Source: Bdellovibrio bacteriovorus (GTDB taxonomy: Bacteria; Bdellovibrionota; Bdellovibrionia; Bdellovibrionales; Bdellovibrionaceae). From it: a stretch of 64,000 nt of DNA. A model generated the notes under the pieces. The model worked only from the letters and a program-made list of their open reading frames with translations. It ran no database searches and was not told the origin of the DNA. Every line of letters begins with the position of its first letter. The first letter of the stretch is position 1. Positions 46,680 through 54,807 of the stretch are shown here, piece by piece. The translations under genes were made by a program, and so were the position numbers. The DNA lies in assembly GCF_002208115.1 (NCBI RefSeq), contig NZ_CP020946.1, positions 62,001-126,000 of the forward strand. The letters are read 5' to 3'.

Positions 46680-48049
46680 AACAAGAGACTGCTCAAAACA
46701 AAAAAGTTCACTTTATCTCTCTGGGTTGCCCGAAGAATCTTGTCGACAGCGAAATCATGGCCGGCACTTTGATGAAAGACGGCTATGAAGTTGTGGGCGA
46801 AGCGGATCAGGCCGACACGGTTATCGTGAACACCTGTGGTTTCATCGAAGACTCCAAAAAAGAATCCATTCAGCGCATTCTGGACATGAGTGACCTGAAA
46901 CAGGAAGGCAAAATCAAAAAGGTTGTTGTCGCGGGTTGCCTGACCCAGCGTTATAAAGACGACCTGGTGGAAGGTTTGCCGGAAGCGGACTTGTTCGTGG
47001 GCTCTGGTGAGTTCCAGAACATCGCAAAAATCCTGAAAAACTCTGACGAAGGCGAAAAACAGAAAACCTTCTTCAACCTGCCGACCTATCTGCAGGAAGA
47101 GGCGACTCCGCGTGTGAACTCCCAGCCGGGTCACCGCGCATATTTGAAAATCTCTGAAGGCTGCATGAAGCGTTGTGCATTCTGCGCGATCCCTCTGATC
47201 CGCGGCAACCTGCAGTCCCGCTCGATCGACGCGATCGTGGCCGAAGCCAAATTGCTGGTTGCCGGTGGCGTGAAAGAGCTGATCATCATCAGTCACGATT
47301 TCACTGATTACGGTTTTGATATCCGTCGTAAAGATCCGACTCGCAAGGAAAGCCCGGTGGAGCTTTTGAAAGCTCTGGATCAGGTTGAAGGTCTGCAGTG
47401 GATCCGTTTGATGTATCTGTATCCAGATGGCATCACGCAGGAAATGGTTCAGGTTATCAAAAACAGCACCAAGATCGTGAAATACTTCGACATGCCTTTG
47501 CAGCACGTGAACGATCAGGTTCTGAAATCCATGAACCGTAAAATGACCCGTGACGAAATCGAAACGGCACTGATGAACATCCGTGAACATCTGCCGGAAG
47601 CGGTGATCCGCACGCAGTTCATCGTGGGCTTCCCGGGTGAAACCCAGGAACAGTTCGAAGAGCTTCTGAACTTCGTGGCGGAACAGCAGTTCGACCGCGT
47701 GGGTTGCTTCAAGTACTCTCCGGAAGAAAACACTCCGGGCGGTCGCATGGAAAACCAGATCGACGAAGAAACAAAACAATACCGTCACGACGCTTTGATG
47801 GAAGTTCAGCAGAACATCTCCCGTGAAAAGCACAGCGACTTTGTGGGTAAAACTTTGCAGGTGATCGTGGAAGGCTTCTCAGAGGAAACAGACCTGTTGT
47901 TGCAGGGCCGTTTCTGGGGTCAGGCTCCGGACATCGACGGTGTGGTTCTGATCAATGACGGTCAGGCGCAGGTCGGTGACATGGTTAAAGTTCACATCAC
48001 CGACAACATGGAATACGATCTCATTGGTGAGATCGTGGTGGAAAACTAG
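46676..48049 (+). CDS. rimO: Ribosomal protein S12 methylthiotransferase RimO
   Basis: 457 residues: N-terminal MTTase domain with cluster cysteines C18, C54 and C88, radical SAM cluster C163/C167/C170 (CMKRCAFC), the SAM barrel and a C-terminal TRAM domain. HFISLGCPKNLVDSE is the RimO (not MiaB) signature. It adds a methylthio group to Asp in ribosomal protein S12. It is coupled to the LolA-like gene by a 4-nt overlap and converges with the TPR gene. Confidence 0.96.
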   Translation: MKQETAQNKKVHFISLGCPKNLVDSEIMAGTLMKDGYEVVGEADQADTVIVNTCGFIEDSKKESIQRILDMSDLKQEGKIKKVVVAGCLTQRYKDDLVEGLPEADLFVGSGEFQNIAKILKNSDEGEKQKTFFNLPTYLQEEATPRVNSQPGHRAYLKISEGCMKRCAFCAIPLIRGNLQSRSIDAIVAEAKLLVAGGVKELIIISHDFTDYGFDIRRKDPTRKESPVELLKALDQVEGLQWIRLMYLYPDGITQEMVQVIKNSTKIVKYFDMPLQHVNDQVLKSMNRKMTRDEIETALMNIREHLPEAVIRTQFIVGFPGETQEQFEELLNFVAEQQFDRVGCFKYSPEENTPGGRMENQIDEETKQYRHDALMEVQQNISREKHSDFVGKTLQVIVEGFSEETDLLLQGRFWGQAPDIDGVVLINDGQAQVGDMVKVHITDNMEYDLIGEIVVEN

Positions 48050-49377
48050 AACGTACAGTTTTCCGACGCCTGTTCAAACTGGTCGGTCCATTTGTTATTT
48101 TTCGCGTTTCTTAAAACTGTCGTGGCTCTTCTAAAGGCCACGGCATTTTTTTTATCAAATTTGCAGGCGTTTTTGTAAGCCATCAGTGAAATGTCATACT
48201 TGCGCAGCTCAAACGACGTGGTGGCAAGCCCCAGCCACGATCTTGCCGCCTGGCTGTCGGCTTCCGTGCCGGATTTAAACACCTTCATCGCATCGATATA
48301 ATTCTTCTGCTCTTCCAGCAGGGCGCCATAGTGGTACTGCGCCAGCTCTGACTTGGGGAAGTCGTTGGCGGCCTTTTTAAGCGTTTTTACCGCGATGGCG
48401 TCTTCCCCCAGGGCCTTGTATGAAAGTCCCAGATAAACGTAAGCATCGGCGATTTTAGGGTCTTTCTGGATGGCTTCCTTGCAGGACTGCACCGCCGGTT
48501 CGTAAGTGCCGTCACGGGTGTTGATCTCACACAGCTTTCTTAAGTACTGCGGGCGCGGGCCGATGTTTTGAACCATGTCCTGCAAAAGAATGCGCAGTTC
48601 GTACAGATTCGGCGTATCGCGCTTTTCATAAAGCGAGATCAGACCGTCGTAAGCCGGTTCGTATTTCGCATTCAACTCGATGGATTTTTTGTAGGATTCC
48701 ATCGCGTCCTTGGTTTTTCGCTGAAGGGTGTAGGCATTCCCCATCAGGCTGTAAGCCTCAAAGTCCTTTTCATCCTTACCCAGAAGCACGTTCAGGGAGC
48801 GGATCATTTCGGTGGGCTCTTTGCGTTTTTCATGGGATCTCGCCAGAATCAGAAGTCCGCGACGGTCGATTTTGTCGACGTGTTTCCACAAAAGCAAAGT
48901 GACCTTTTCGTATTCCTCTTTTTTGTAAAGCTCGTCAGCCAGATCGACAATCAGGCGGGCGTTTTTGGGGCTGGCGCGGATTTCCTTTTTCAGGCGCTCG
49001 ATTTTTTGCTCAGGTGTTTCATCTGTCGGAACAGCTGCGACCGGAGCGGTAACCGCCTCGGGCTTTGGCACGGTGGCAGTTGCTTTTTCCGGAGCGGCCG
49101 GAGTGGCCGGTGCCGCAGGTGTGTCGACTTTCGGAGTCTCCACTTTGGGTGCCGTCACCGTAGGTTTAGTTACGGTCGGTTTGCTGATGGTGGGGGCGGT
49201 GGGTTTTACGACCGGAGGAGTCGGTGTCGCCGCCGGCTTCAGTTCCTCTTCAAAGAGAGAGAACTCGTCTTTGGTCTGCTCTGCCGCAAGGGCACGGGGC
49301 GGATCAATGACCAGAAATGAGACAAAAGCCAAGAACACTGTAAATATGAGTCGATTGAAATTCAGTCCATTGGGCAT
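48046..49377 (-). CDS. Secreted TPR protein with Pro/Thr/Ala linker
   Basis: 443 residues. An N-terminal hydrophobic stretch (FTVFLAFVSFLVIDPPRALAA) works as signal or anchor. Residues 40-115 are a Pro/Thr/Val/Ala-rich linker suited to crossing the periplasm. The remaining 320 residues are about eight TPRs (e.g. AYSLMGNAYTLQRKTKDAMESYKKSI). TPRs bind proteins; the partner is unknown. Its start is 19 bp from the divergent Flp-like gene, so both promoters must overlap. Confidence 0.8.
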   Translation of the reverse strand: MPNGLNFNRLIFTVFLAFVSFLVIDPPRALAAEQTKDEFSLFEEELKPAATPTPPVVKPTAPTISKPTVTKPTVTAPKVETPKVDTPAAPATPAAPEKATATVPKPEAVTAPVAAVPTDETPEQKIERLKKEIRASPKNARLIVDLADELYKKEEYEKVTLLLWKHVDKIDRRGLLILARSHEKRKEPTEMIRSLNVLLGKDEKDFEAYSLMGNAYTLQRKTKDAMESYKKSIELNAKYEPAYDGLISLYEKRDTPNLYELRILLQDMVQNIGPRPQYLRKLCEINTRDGTYEPAVQSCKEAIQKDPKIADAYVYLGLSYKALGEDAIAVKTLKKAANDFPKSELAQYHYGALLEEQKNYIDAMKVFKSGTEADSQAARSWLGLATTSFELRKYDISLMAYKNACKFDKKNAVAFRRATTVLRNAKNNKWTDQFEQASENCTF

Positions 49378-49383
49378 ATGCTG

Positions 49384-49389
49384 TATTAT
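49384..49389 (+). promoter_or_regulatory. -10-like TATTAT 7 nt before an ATG
   Basis: TATTAT ends 7 nt before the ATG at 49397 and no Shine-Dalgarno is present, as expected of a leaderless message; the -35 is not convincing. Confidence 0.3.
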
Positions 49390-49396
49390 GACCTAA

Positions 49397-50278
49397 ATGC
49401 TCTTACGAGTGAAGAAATCTCAACTTACATCTGGACTACCCAGCGAGCGAGGTCAGGCCGCGCTCGAGTATGTCCTTATGCTCGTGATCATTGTCGCATT
49501 ATTGATCGGGCTGACGTCTCAAATTATCAAACCCATGGATGCCTTCATCAAAAACTACATGGGTTCTTACGTGCAATGTTTGCTGGAAATGGGTGAGCTT
49601 CCTTCCGTGGGAAGTGAAGACACCACCGTAGCCGATGAAGGGTGCAACACCCGATTCCAGGCGGGAACGTGGGCGAACGGCCGTCCTCCGAATGGTAGTG
49701 GCGGCGGGGGTTCCAGCGGCAGTGGTTCGGGCTCCAATAAAGATGGATCAGGCAGCGGTTCTGGCAGTGATGGCGGTGGCGGCAGCGGAAGTGGTTCCAG
49801 TGGCGGCACTTATGCCGGTTCTCAGTCCCGTGGGGGCAGTCGTTTCATAAACCGGGGTCGTCGTCCGTCGTCCGGGGTGGAATCCGGTGGAGGCGCTCAA
49901 GGCAAGGTCGTTGAAATCGCCCTGGAGGGCGGTGGCAGCGGTGGATTCTTCCGGGGCAGCAGTGGTGGCAGCTATGGGCCCCGTCCCGTTAAAACCCGTT
50001 CCGTGGCGATTTCGGGGTTGACCGAAGCAGAGCGCAAAAAGCTTGAAAAGAAATCAAATGGCGAAGGAAAAGCCTCGATTGTTACGGGAGAGTCCTTGAC
50101 TCCTCCGGTGAAGAAGCTGGCGGTGAAAAAACCGCCAGTCCAAACCTTTGAAAAAGAGGAAGAACCTTTCACCATTGGAAATTTTATAAGAATCCTGTTC
50201 ATCGTCGCCATCATTCTGGCGCTGGTGGTGTTCTTGGGCGGTCAGGCACTGCAAATGTCGAAGAGTTTTGAAAAATAG
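49397..50278 (+). CDS. Flp-pilin-like protein with Gly/Ser linker and C-terminal membrane anchor
   Basis: 293 residues. The leader RGQAALEYVLMLVIIVALLIGL has the Flp/class III prepilin site (G|QAALEY with Glu+5). Unlike 50-70 residue Flp pilins, it continues with a short Cys-containing domain, a 60-residue Gly/Ser-rich linker (about 95-150), a basic segment and a second membrane helix (IRILFIVAIILALVVFLGG) near the C-terminus. It could be an anchored pseudopilin or a spacer in a Tad-like apparatus. Function not known; no other Tad genes are in the window. Confidence 0.65.
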   Translation: MLLRVKKSQLTSGLPSERGQAALEYVLMLVIIVALLIGLTSQIIKPMDAFIKNYMGSYVQCLLEMGELPSVGSEDTTVADEGCNTRFQAGTWANGRPPNGSGGGGSSGSGSGSNKDGSGSGSGSDGGGGSGSGSSGGTYAGSQSRGGSRFINRGRRPSSGVESGGGAQGKVVEIALEGGGSGGFFRGSSGGSYGPRPVKTRSVAISGLTEAERKKLEKKSNGEGKASIVTGESLTPPVKKLAVKKPPVQTFEKEEEPFTIGNFIRILFIVAIILALVVFLGGQALQMSKSFEK

Positions 50279-50400
50279 TCTGCGTCGCGTTTAGAAATTC
50301 TTCATAGAAATTCTTAAGTTGTCTGTCATGTCGTTAATTTCTTGAAACAGTACATTCTTTAAAGGATACAGCCTATCTGTTCAGTGATGGGGGAGTTCCT

Positions 50401-50763
50401 TTGGAAAATGTGATTGAAATCAATCGCAATAAAACGTTCAGCTTGGATGAAGCACGCAAACTGCTTCCCGTCATTTACCGTATGACCGAAGAGGCCTGCC
50501 GTGAGGTGAAACAGCACCTGAACCGCATCGATGCCTATTCCGATAAAAGCCACCCGTCGGTGGCGGTTATTGAAACCCAGATCAACACCGTTATCGACCG
50601 CTGGCAGGTTAAAATCGAAAAGCTGGGCGGCGAGCCCAAGGGCCTGTGGATGGCTGATTTTGACAATGGGGATGGCTACTATTGCTGGAAGTATCCAGAA
50701 GTTGAAATTAATCACTGGCACGGCTACCAAGATGGCTTTTCTGGGCGTATAACGATTGAATGA
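50401..50763 (+). CDS. DUF2203-family protein
   Basis: 120 residues starting at TTG 50401, chosen because GGGGGAG lies 8 nt upstream and the protein begins at the expected position. FSLDEARKLLPVIYRM and the C-terminal GDGYYCWKYPEVEINHWHGYQDGFSGR are the DUF2203 signature. The family function is unknown; a Cys/His-rich end may bind metal. Its stop overlaps nadE (ATGA), suggesting coupling to NAD synthesis. Confidence 0.85.
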   Translation: MENVIEINRNKTFSLDEARKLLPVIYRMTEEACREVKQHLNRIDAYSDKSHPSVAVIETQINTVIDRWQVKIEKLGGEPKGLWMADFDNGDGYYCWKYPEVEINHWHGYQDGFSGRITIE

Positions 50764-52382
50764 GAATCGCCGTCGCCCAAATAAATCCAGTTCTTGCGGA
50801 CTTTCAGTTTAACAAAGAAAAGATCCTCGATTTCGTCAACCAGGCCGTGCAAAGAAAATGTGATCTGGTTGTCTTCCCTGAATGCACCTTGTTTGGTTAT
50901 CACCCGTTTGATCTTTTGGAGCGTGAAAAGCTCGTCGCCAAACAAGAATCCGAATTCAAAGACCTGATAAAAAAGCTTCCTAAAAATATCGGCGTGATCA
51001 TGGGCCTGATCACCAAGAACCCGGCAAAAAAAGGGCGTCCCTATTTCAACAGTGCCGCTTTGATTGCCAAAGGTGAAAAGCCGCGCTTCTTCCATAAACA
51101 GCTTCTGCCGACGGGTGACGTCTTTGATGAAGCCCGTTTTATTGAGTCCGGCGATTTGTCGAAAAACTATTTCAAATGGAAAGGGAAGAAGTTCTTCCTG
51201 ACCATCTGTGAAGACATCTGGGCGTGGCCCGATGCAAAAGGGAATTCGCCTTACCGTGAAAACCCCCTTTCCAAAGTTAAAAAACAAAAGATCGACATGG
51301 TCATCAATCTGAGCGCTTCGCCTTACTTTGTAGGCAAGATGAAGCAGCGGGAATATGTCACCCAGAAAACGGCGGCGTATTTCAATGCTCCGATCATGTA
51401 TGTGAATCTGGTGGGCGCGCAGGATGAGATCATCTTTGATGGTGGCAGTTTCGTGCTGGATAAAAAAGGCAAAAAACTTCTGACCTGCCAGCAGTTTAGT
51501 GAAGACATTAACGTGATTGATCTTAACACCCAGGAAGTCTGGAACAAGAATCCCAAACTTGAAGCCATAGAAGAACTTCGTCGTGCGCTGGTGTTGGGAA
51601 TCCGTGATTTCTGTGAAAAGACCGGCATTAAAAAAGTTCATTTGGGTCTTAGCGGCGGCATTGATTCCGCTGTTGTGGCGGCTTTGGCGGTGGATGCCCT
51701 GGGTCCTGCGAATGTTGTGGGTGTGGGGTTGCCGGGTCCGTTCAATGCTCCACAAAGTCTGACTTTGGCAAAAGATCTGGCATCCAATATGGGCGTGGAT
51801 TTCAAAACTGTCGAAATCGGTCCGATGTATGAGTCCGTGTTGAAGGCTTTGAACAAGGGCCTGGGTCTTGAGGGTTTTAGCATCGTGAATGAAAATCTGC
51901 AGGCGCGTTTGCGTGGCCTGACTTTGATGGCGTGGTCCAACAAAGAAAACAGCATGCTGCTGACGACAGGAAACAAAAGTGAATATGCGTCCGGCTATTC
52001 CACTTTGTACGGGGATATGTGCGGTGGTTTGGCGCCACTGGGGGACCTGACCAAGGCGCAAGTGTATGCTCTGGCCCGATACTATAACAAACAAGGTGAA
52101 GTGATTCCGCAAGAGATCATTGACCGGCCACCATCGGCGGAACTTCGTCCGAACCAGAAAGATCAGGACTCTTTGCCTGAGTACGATGACCTGGACAAGG
52201 CTGTGACTTACTTGGTGGAAAAATCAGGTCCGGCAAAATCAGCGACTGAAAAATGGCTGTTGCCTGTTTTGATGCGCACGGAATTCAAGCGCTGGCAGGC
52301 GCCGCCGATTCTGAAAGTGTCGCAGCACTCGTTCGGCCGGGGCAGAAGATATCCGGTGGCTCACCGGGCGCGGGAAATCTAG
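50760..52382 (+). CDS. nadE: Glutamine-dependent NAD+ synthetase
   Basis: 540 residues. N-terminal nitrilase-type glutaminase with E41, K113 and C150 (PECTLFGYHPFDLL, FFHKQLLPTGD, LTICEDIW) and C-terminal ammonia-using synthetase with the ATP loop SGGIDS (298-303). It converts deamido-NAD to NAD with glutamine. With the NadD domain upstream, the window holds two consecutive steps of NAD synthesis, though at separate loci. A bidirectional terminator follows. Confidence 0.96.
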   Translation: MRIAVAQINPVLADFQFNKEKILDFVNQAVQRKCDLVVFPECTLFGYHPFDLLEREKLVAKQESEFKDLIKKLPKNIGVIMGLITKNPAKKGRPYFNSAALIAKGEKPRFFHKQLLPTGDVFDEARFIESGDLSKNYFKWKGKKFFLTICEDIWAWPDAKGNSPYRENPLSKVKKQKIDMVINLSASPYFVGKMKQREYVTQKTAAYFNAPIMYVNLVGAQDEIIFDGGSFVLDKKGKKLLTCQQFSEDINVIDLNTQEVWNKNPKLEAIEELRRALVLGIRDFCEKTGIKKVHLGLSGGIDSAVVAALAVDALGPANVVGVGLPGPFNAPQSLTLAKDLASNMGVDFKTVEIGPMYESVLKALNKGLGLEGFSIVNENLQARLRGLTLMAWSNKENSMLLTTGNKSEYASGYSTLYGDMCGGLAPLGDLTKAQVYALARYYNKQGEVIPQEIIDRPPSAELRPNQKDQDSLPEYDDLDKAVTYLVEKSGPAKSATEKWLLPVLMRTEFKRWQAPPILKVSQHSFGRGRRYPVAHRAREI

Positions 52383-52386
52383 AAAC

Positions 52387-52415
52387 TAAAAAGCCCCTTT
52401 GCAGGGGCTTTTTTT
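52387..52415. terminator. Bidirectional intrinsic terminator
   Basis: AAAAGCCCCT/AGGGGCTTTT (52389-52412, loop TTGC) with T-runs reading in both directions. It serves nadE on + and the small cysteine ORF on -. Confidence 0.85.
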
Positions 52416-52536
52416 ATTTCGCACAGACAGAGACATCTTTGCAAAGCTGGATGCACTCGCGCTGGGCTCCGGCGATGGCGCCCCGGCACTCGGCTTCGGC
52501 CAGCATCTTCAGAACACGATCAAGGCCTTCGGGCAT
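52414..52536 (-). CDS. Small cysteine-containing ORF (40 residues)
   Basis: 40 codons: MPEGLDRVLKML, then four Cys at 17, 28, 32 and 38 and an AK end. A perfect AAGGAG (52556-52561) sits 6 nt before an ATG at 52549 that is in another frame and reads only nine codons (MSKLDARRP), so the annotated start at 52536 is 19 nt from the site. A one-base indel near 52537 would join MSKL to the 40-residue frame. The terminator right after the stop supports a real gene. Function unknown. Confidence 0.45.
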   Translation of the reverse strand: MPEGLDRVLKMLAEAECRGAIAGAQRECIQLCKDVSVCAK

Positions 52537-52575
52537 CGAGTTTAGACATTTAAAACTCCTTGAGCTGATAGAAAT

Positions 52576-52595
52576 AAAAAAGGCCCCGAAGGGCC
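52576..52595 (-). terminator. Terminator after the DnaQ-like gene
   Basis: Minus strand: GGCCC-TTCG-GGGCC tetraloop hairpin followed by TTTTTT, 5 nt past the exonuclease stop. Confidence 0.85.
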
Positions 52596-52600
52596 GTTTC

Positions 52601-53218
52601 TTAAAGACCTCCGAAGAAGTCCATTTGTTTTGGCTGGCGCACGATTTGCGGGAAACGCAGTTCGGGTTTGCCGGTCAGGGCGATCAGGTTTCCGACCTGC
52701 GGGGCCTGTCCGCCGATCGAGATTCTTTTCATCATCTGGCTGAACATGTGGCCCAGATAAGTCGCATCTTCTTCAGCGCGGTGGAAGTTGGAAGTTGGGA
52801 TTTTCAAATGCTGAACCAAAGTTCCCAGTTTGTAGTTCGGAAGACCCGGGAAGACCTTACGCGCGATTGGCAGGCTGTCCAGAATCACTCCGCGAGGAGC
52901 TGTGGTTTCATGCTTTTTGATGTCAGCAATCAGGAACTGGGAGTCAAAAGGAGCATTGTGCGCCACCAGCACATCTTCACCGCAGAACTCAGCAAAGGCC
53001 GGCAGGATGGTGTCGATCAGGGGTTTGCCTTTAACCATATCATCAGAGATACCATTCACGGCGGAAGCCCCCGGCGGAATCGGGCGAAGTGGGTCAATCA
53101 AAGTGGCAAAGATCGCCTCGGGCTGGCCATCGATAAAACGAACGGCACCGATTTCTACGATTTGATCTACTCCAGGAACTGTACCAGTGGTCTCTAAGTC
53201 AAAAGCTATGAATCTCAT
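52601..53218 (-). CDS. DnaQ-family 3'-5' exonuclease
   Basis: 205 residues from ATG 53218, which begins right at the ExoI motif FDLETTG (D7, E9); an upstream ATG at 53254 adds a leader with no support, and neither start has a clear ribosome-binding site. ExoII (HNAPFDSQFL) and ExoIII (HRAEEDATYLG) motifs with His and Asp are present. This is the DEDDh fold of the polymerase III epsilon subunit or RNase T. Whether it proofreads DNA or trims RNA is not clear. Its 5' end faces the ferredoxin gene closely. Confidence 0.85.
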   Translation of the reverse strand: MRFIAFDLETTGTVPGVDQIVEIGAVRFIDGQPEAIFATLIDPLRPIPPGASAVNGISDDMVKGKPLIDTILPAFAEFCGEDVLVAHNAPFDSQFLIADIKKHETTAPRGVILDSLPIARKVFPGLPNYKLGTLVQHLKIPTSNFHRAEEDATYLGHMFSQMMKRISIGGQAPQVGNLIALTGKPELRFPQIVRQPKQMDFFGGL

Positions 53219-53287
53219 AAAAACATTGATACAAAATGGATGGGGCTGTTTCAACTAAAGAGTGTCCCCGTGAAGGAGTTCCTGACT

Positions 53288-53599
53288 GTGTCATCCAAGT
53301 CTGGAAAAATTATAAGCTTTTTGCCTGAAAATATTGATGTCTCAGTGAGTCAAAAGGATCATTCCGTTTTGGATGTGGCCTTGCGGGCGAAGGTGCCGTT
53401 GAACCACACCTGTGGCGGAAACGCGACCTGCGGGACGTGCCGGGTTTTCGTGGTGAAGGGGCTGGAAAAGCTGCCTCCACGCAATGAGCTGGAGCAGGAG
53501 ATGGCCGAGGACCGGGGCTTTCAGCCTTCGGAGCGGCTGGCCTGTCAGATCGAGCCCGTGGACGGGCTCACGGTTGAAATTCCACTAGCAGATGATTAA
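53288..53599 (+). CDS. 2Fe-2S ferredoxin
   Basis: 103 residues from GTG 53288 (AAGGAG 9 nt upstream); a longer frame adds 16 unsupported residues. Cysteines C42, C48, C51 and C86 form the CX5CX2C...C pattern that binds a 2Fe-2S cluster in the plant/adrenodoxin fold. It carries electrons to an unknown partner. No reductase or Fe-S assembly gene is nearby. The stop overlaps the PHP-like gene by 4 bp. Confidence 0.9.
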   Translation: MSSKSGKIISFLPENIDVSVSQKDHSVLDVALRAKVPLNHTCGGNATCGTCRVFVVKGLEKLPPRNELEQEMAEDRGFQPSERLACQIEPVDGLTVEIPLADD

Positions 53600-54807
53600 G
53601 GGCGAACGTAGAACGGGTTTGTGTAAATCCACGTGATCCATTTTTTGGCGTCCGGGATGGGCAGCATCGGACTGACCCGCACTTGCACGCGATAAGTTCC
53701 GGGCTCTTTCAGCTCAAACACCGTTTCAGGTTCGTTCTTTCTTGCCACCACTTCGCCGTCTTTGATGATCATGATTTCAAAAAAGTCCTGAGGCTTCGCG
53801 GGCAGAGTCACTTTCAGACTCATGTTTTTGCTGAATTTCACCTCTGAACCCATCATGTGGCTGTGACTGCCGTCTTCGATGGTGGCGGAAAACCCTTTCG
53901 GGTCACCCAGCGTGTCCAGTGCAATATAGAAGCTTCCGTTTTTAATGGCGTTGAAGATCTTGGTGCGGTCACTGTTGAAGCTTCCGGTCAGTTCGGATTT
54001 CAGCAGCACGTGATTGCTCATGAATTCAAAGCTGCGTTTGTAGCTTGGGAAGCGGATGAAATAATTCGCCAGTGGAATCGCCCGCGCCGAGGCTTCAGTT
54101 CCGGCATAAACAACCACTTTGCGCTGCTGGCTGAGTTTGTTTAAAAGCGCGATTTCATCCGTGGGTTCGGTGTAAAGTCGAATGAACGCCAGGCGCGGAT
54201 TGAAAGGGTAAATCAAAAGACTCCAGATGGTAGAGACCTTGGATTCCGCCCAGGCGCGATTGATCAGACTTTTCATGTTCAAAAGCTCAAATCCATCAAG
54301 ACCCGAAGGAATTTCACCGGACCAGGAATAACCCGCTTTGTAGGGATGAGCCAGAATCGTCAGGGTGTCTTTGCTGGCGCCGGTTTTCTGTGAAAGCAGA
54401 TCGGACAGCTTCACCTGGGCGTCGCCAAGGTTTGCGCCGATGCTTTCCTGATTCAGGGAATAGTAGATAAGCCGTGAATCCAGATAGCTGTACTTGCCGG
54501 CGTTAAAGACGAGCAGATTTCCATGGTAGGATTCAAACGTCGTCGGGATGTTGAAGATATTGTAGTCGGTGAAAAAGATGAAATCCAGGTTGGCAAGTTT
54601 TGCCGACGTGATGACAAAACTTGAAGTGGCCGAACCACTGGAAAGATCGGTGTGCACGTTCAGCACACCTTTGTAGTCATACAGGTTTCTGGAGGAATGT
54701 TGCGAGGTGATCTGTGGCGGCACCACAGCCAGTTCGTACTGATTCAGATAAAATCCGTACAAGAAGAAGGTCACCAGTAAAAAAGAAAGAGTCGCAATTA
54801 CTTTCAT
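53596..54807 (-). CDS. Membrane-anchored PHP-like metallohydrolase
   Basis: 403 residues. An N-terminal helix anchors it (IATLSFLLVTFFLYGFYL). YKGVLNVHTDLSSGSAT has the first PHP histidine and DG-like loop, and LDFIFFTDYN and LTILAHP supply later metal-site strands. PHP proteins hydrolyse phosphoesters using two or three metals. The C-terminal 100 residues form a beta-rich accessory domain. Some ligands are degenerate (HTD rather than HxH), so activity is uncertain. It overlaps the glycosyltransferase by 4 nt. Confidence 0.65.
   Translation of the reverse strand: MKVIATLSFLLVTFFLYGFYLNQYELAVVPPQITSQHSSRNLYDYKGVLNVHTDLSSGSATSSFVITSAKLANLDFIFFTDYNIFNIPTTFESYHGNLLVFNAGKYSYLDSRLIYYSLNQESIGANLGDAQVKLSDLLSQKTGASKDTLTILAHPYKAGYSWSGEIPSGLDGFELLNMKSLINRAWAESKVSTIWSLLIYPFNPRLAFIRLYTEPTDEIALLNKLSQQRKVVVYAGTEASARAIPLANYFIRFPSYKRSFEFMSNHVLLKSELTGSFNSDRTKIFNAIKNGSFYIALDTLGDPKGFSATIEDGSHSHMMGSEVKFSKNMSLKVTLPAKPQDFFEIMIIKDGEVVARKNEPETVFELKEPGTYRVQVRVSPMLPIPDAKKWITWIYTNPFYVRP

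Noticed and set aside
50724-52112. 462-codon ORF opposite nadE
   Set aside because: Shadow of nadE, whose active-site residues are all visible on the plus strand.
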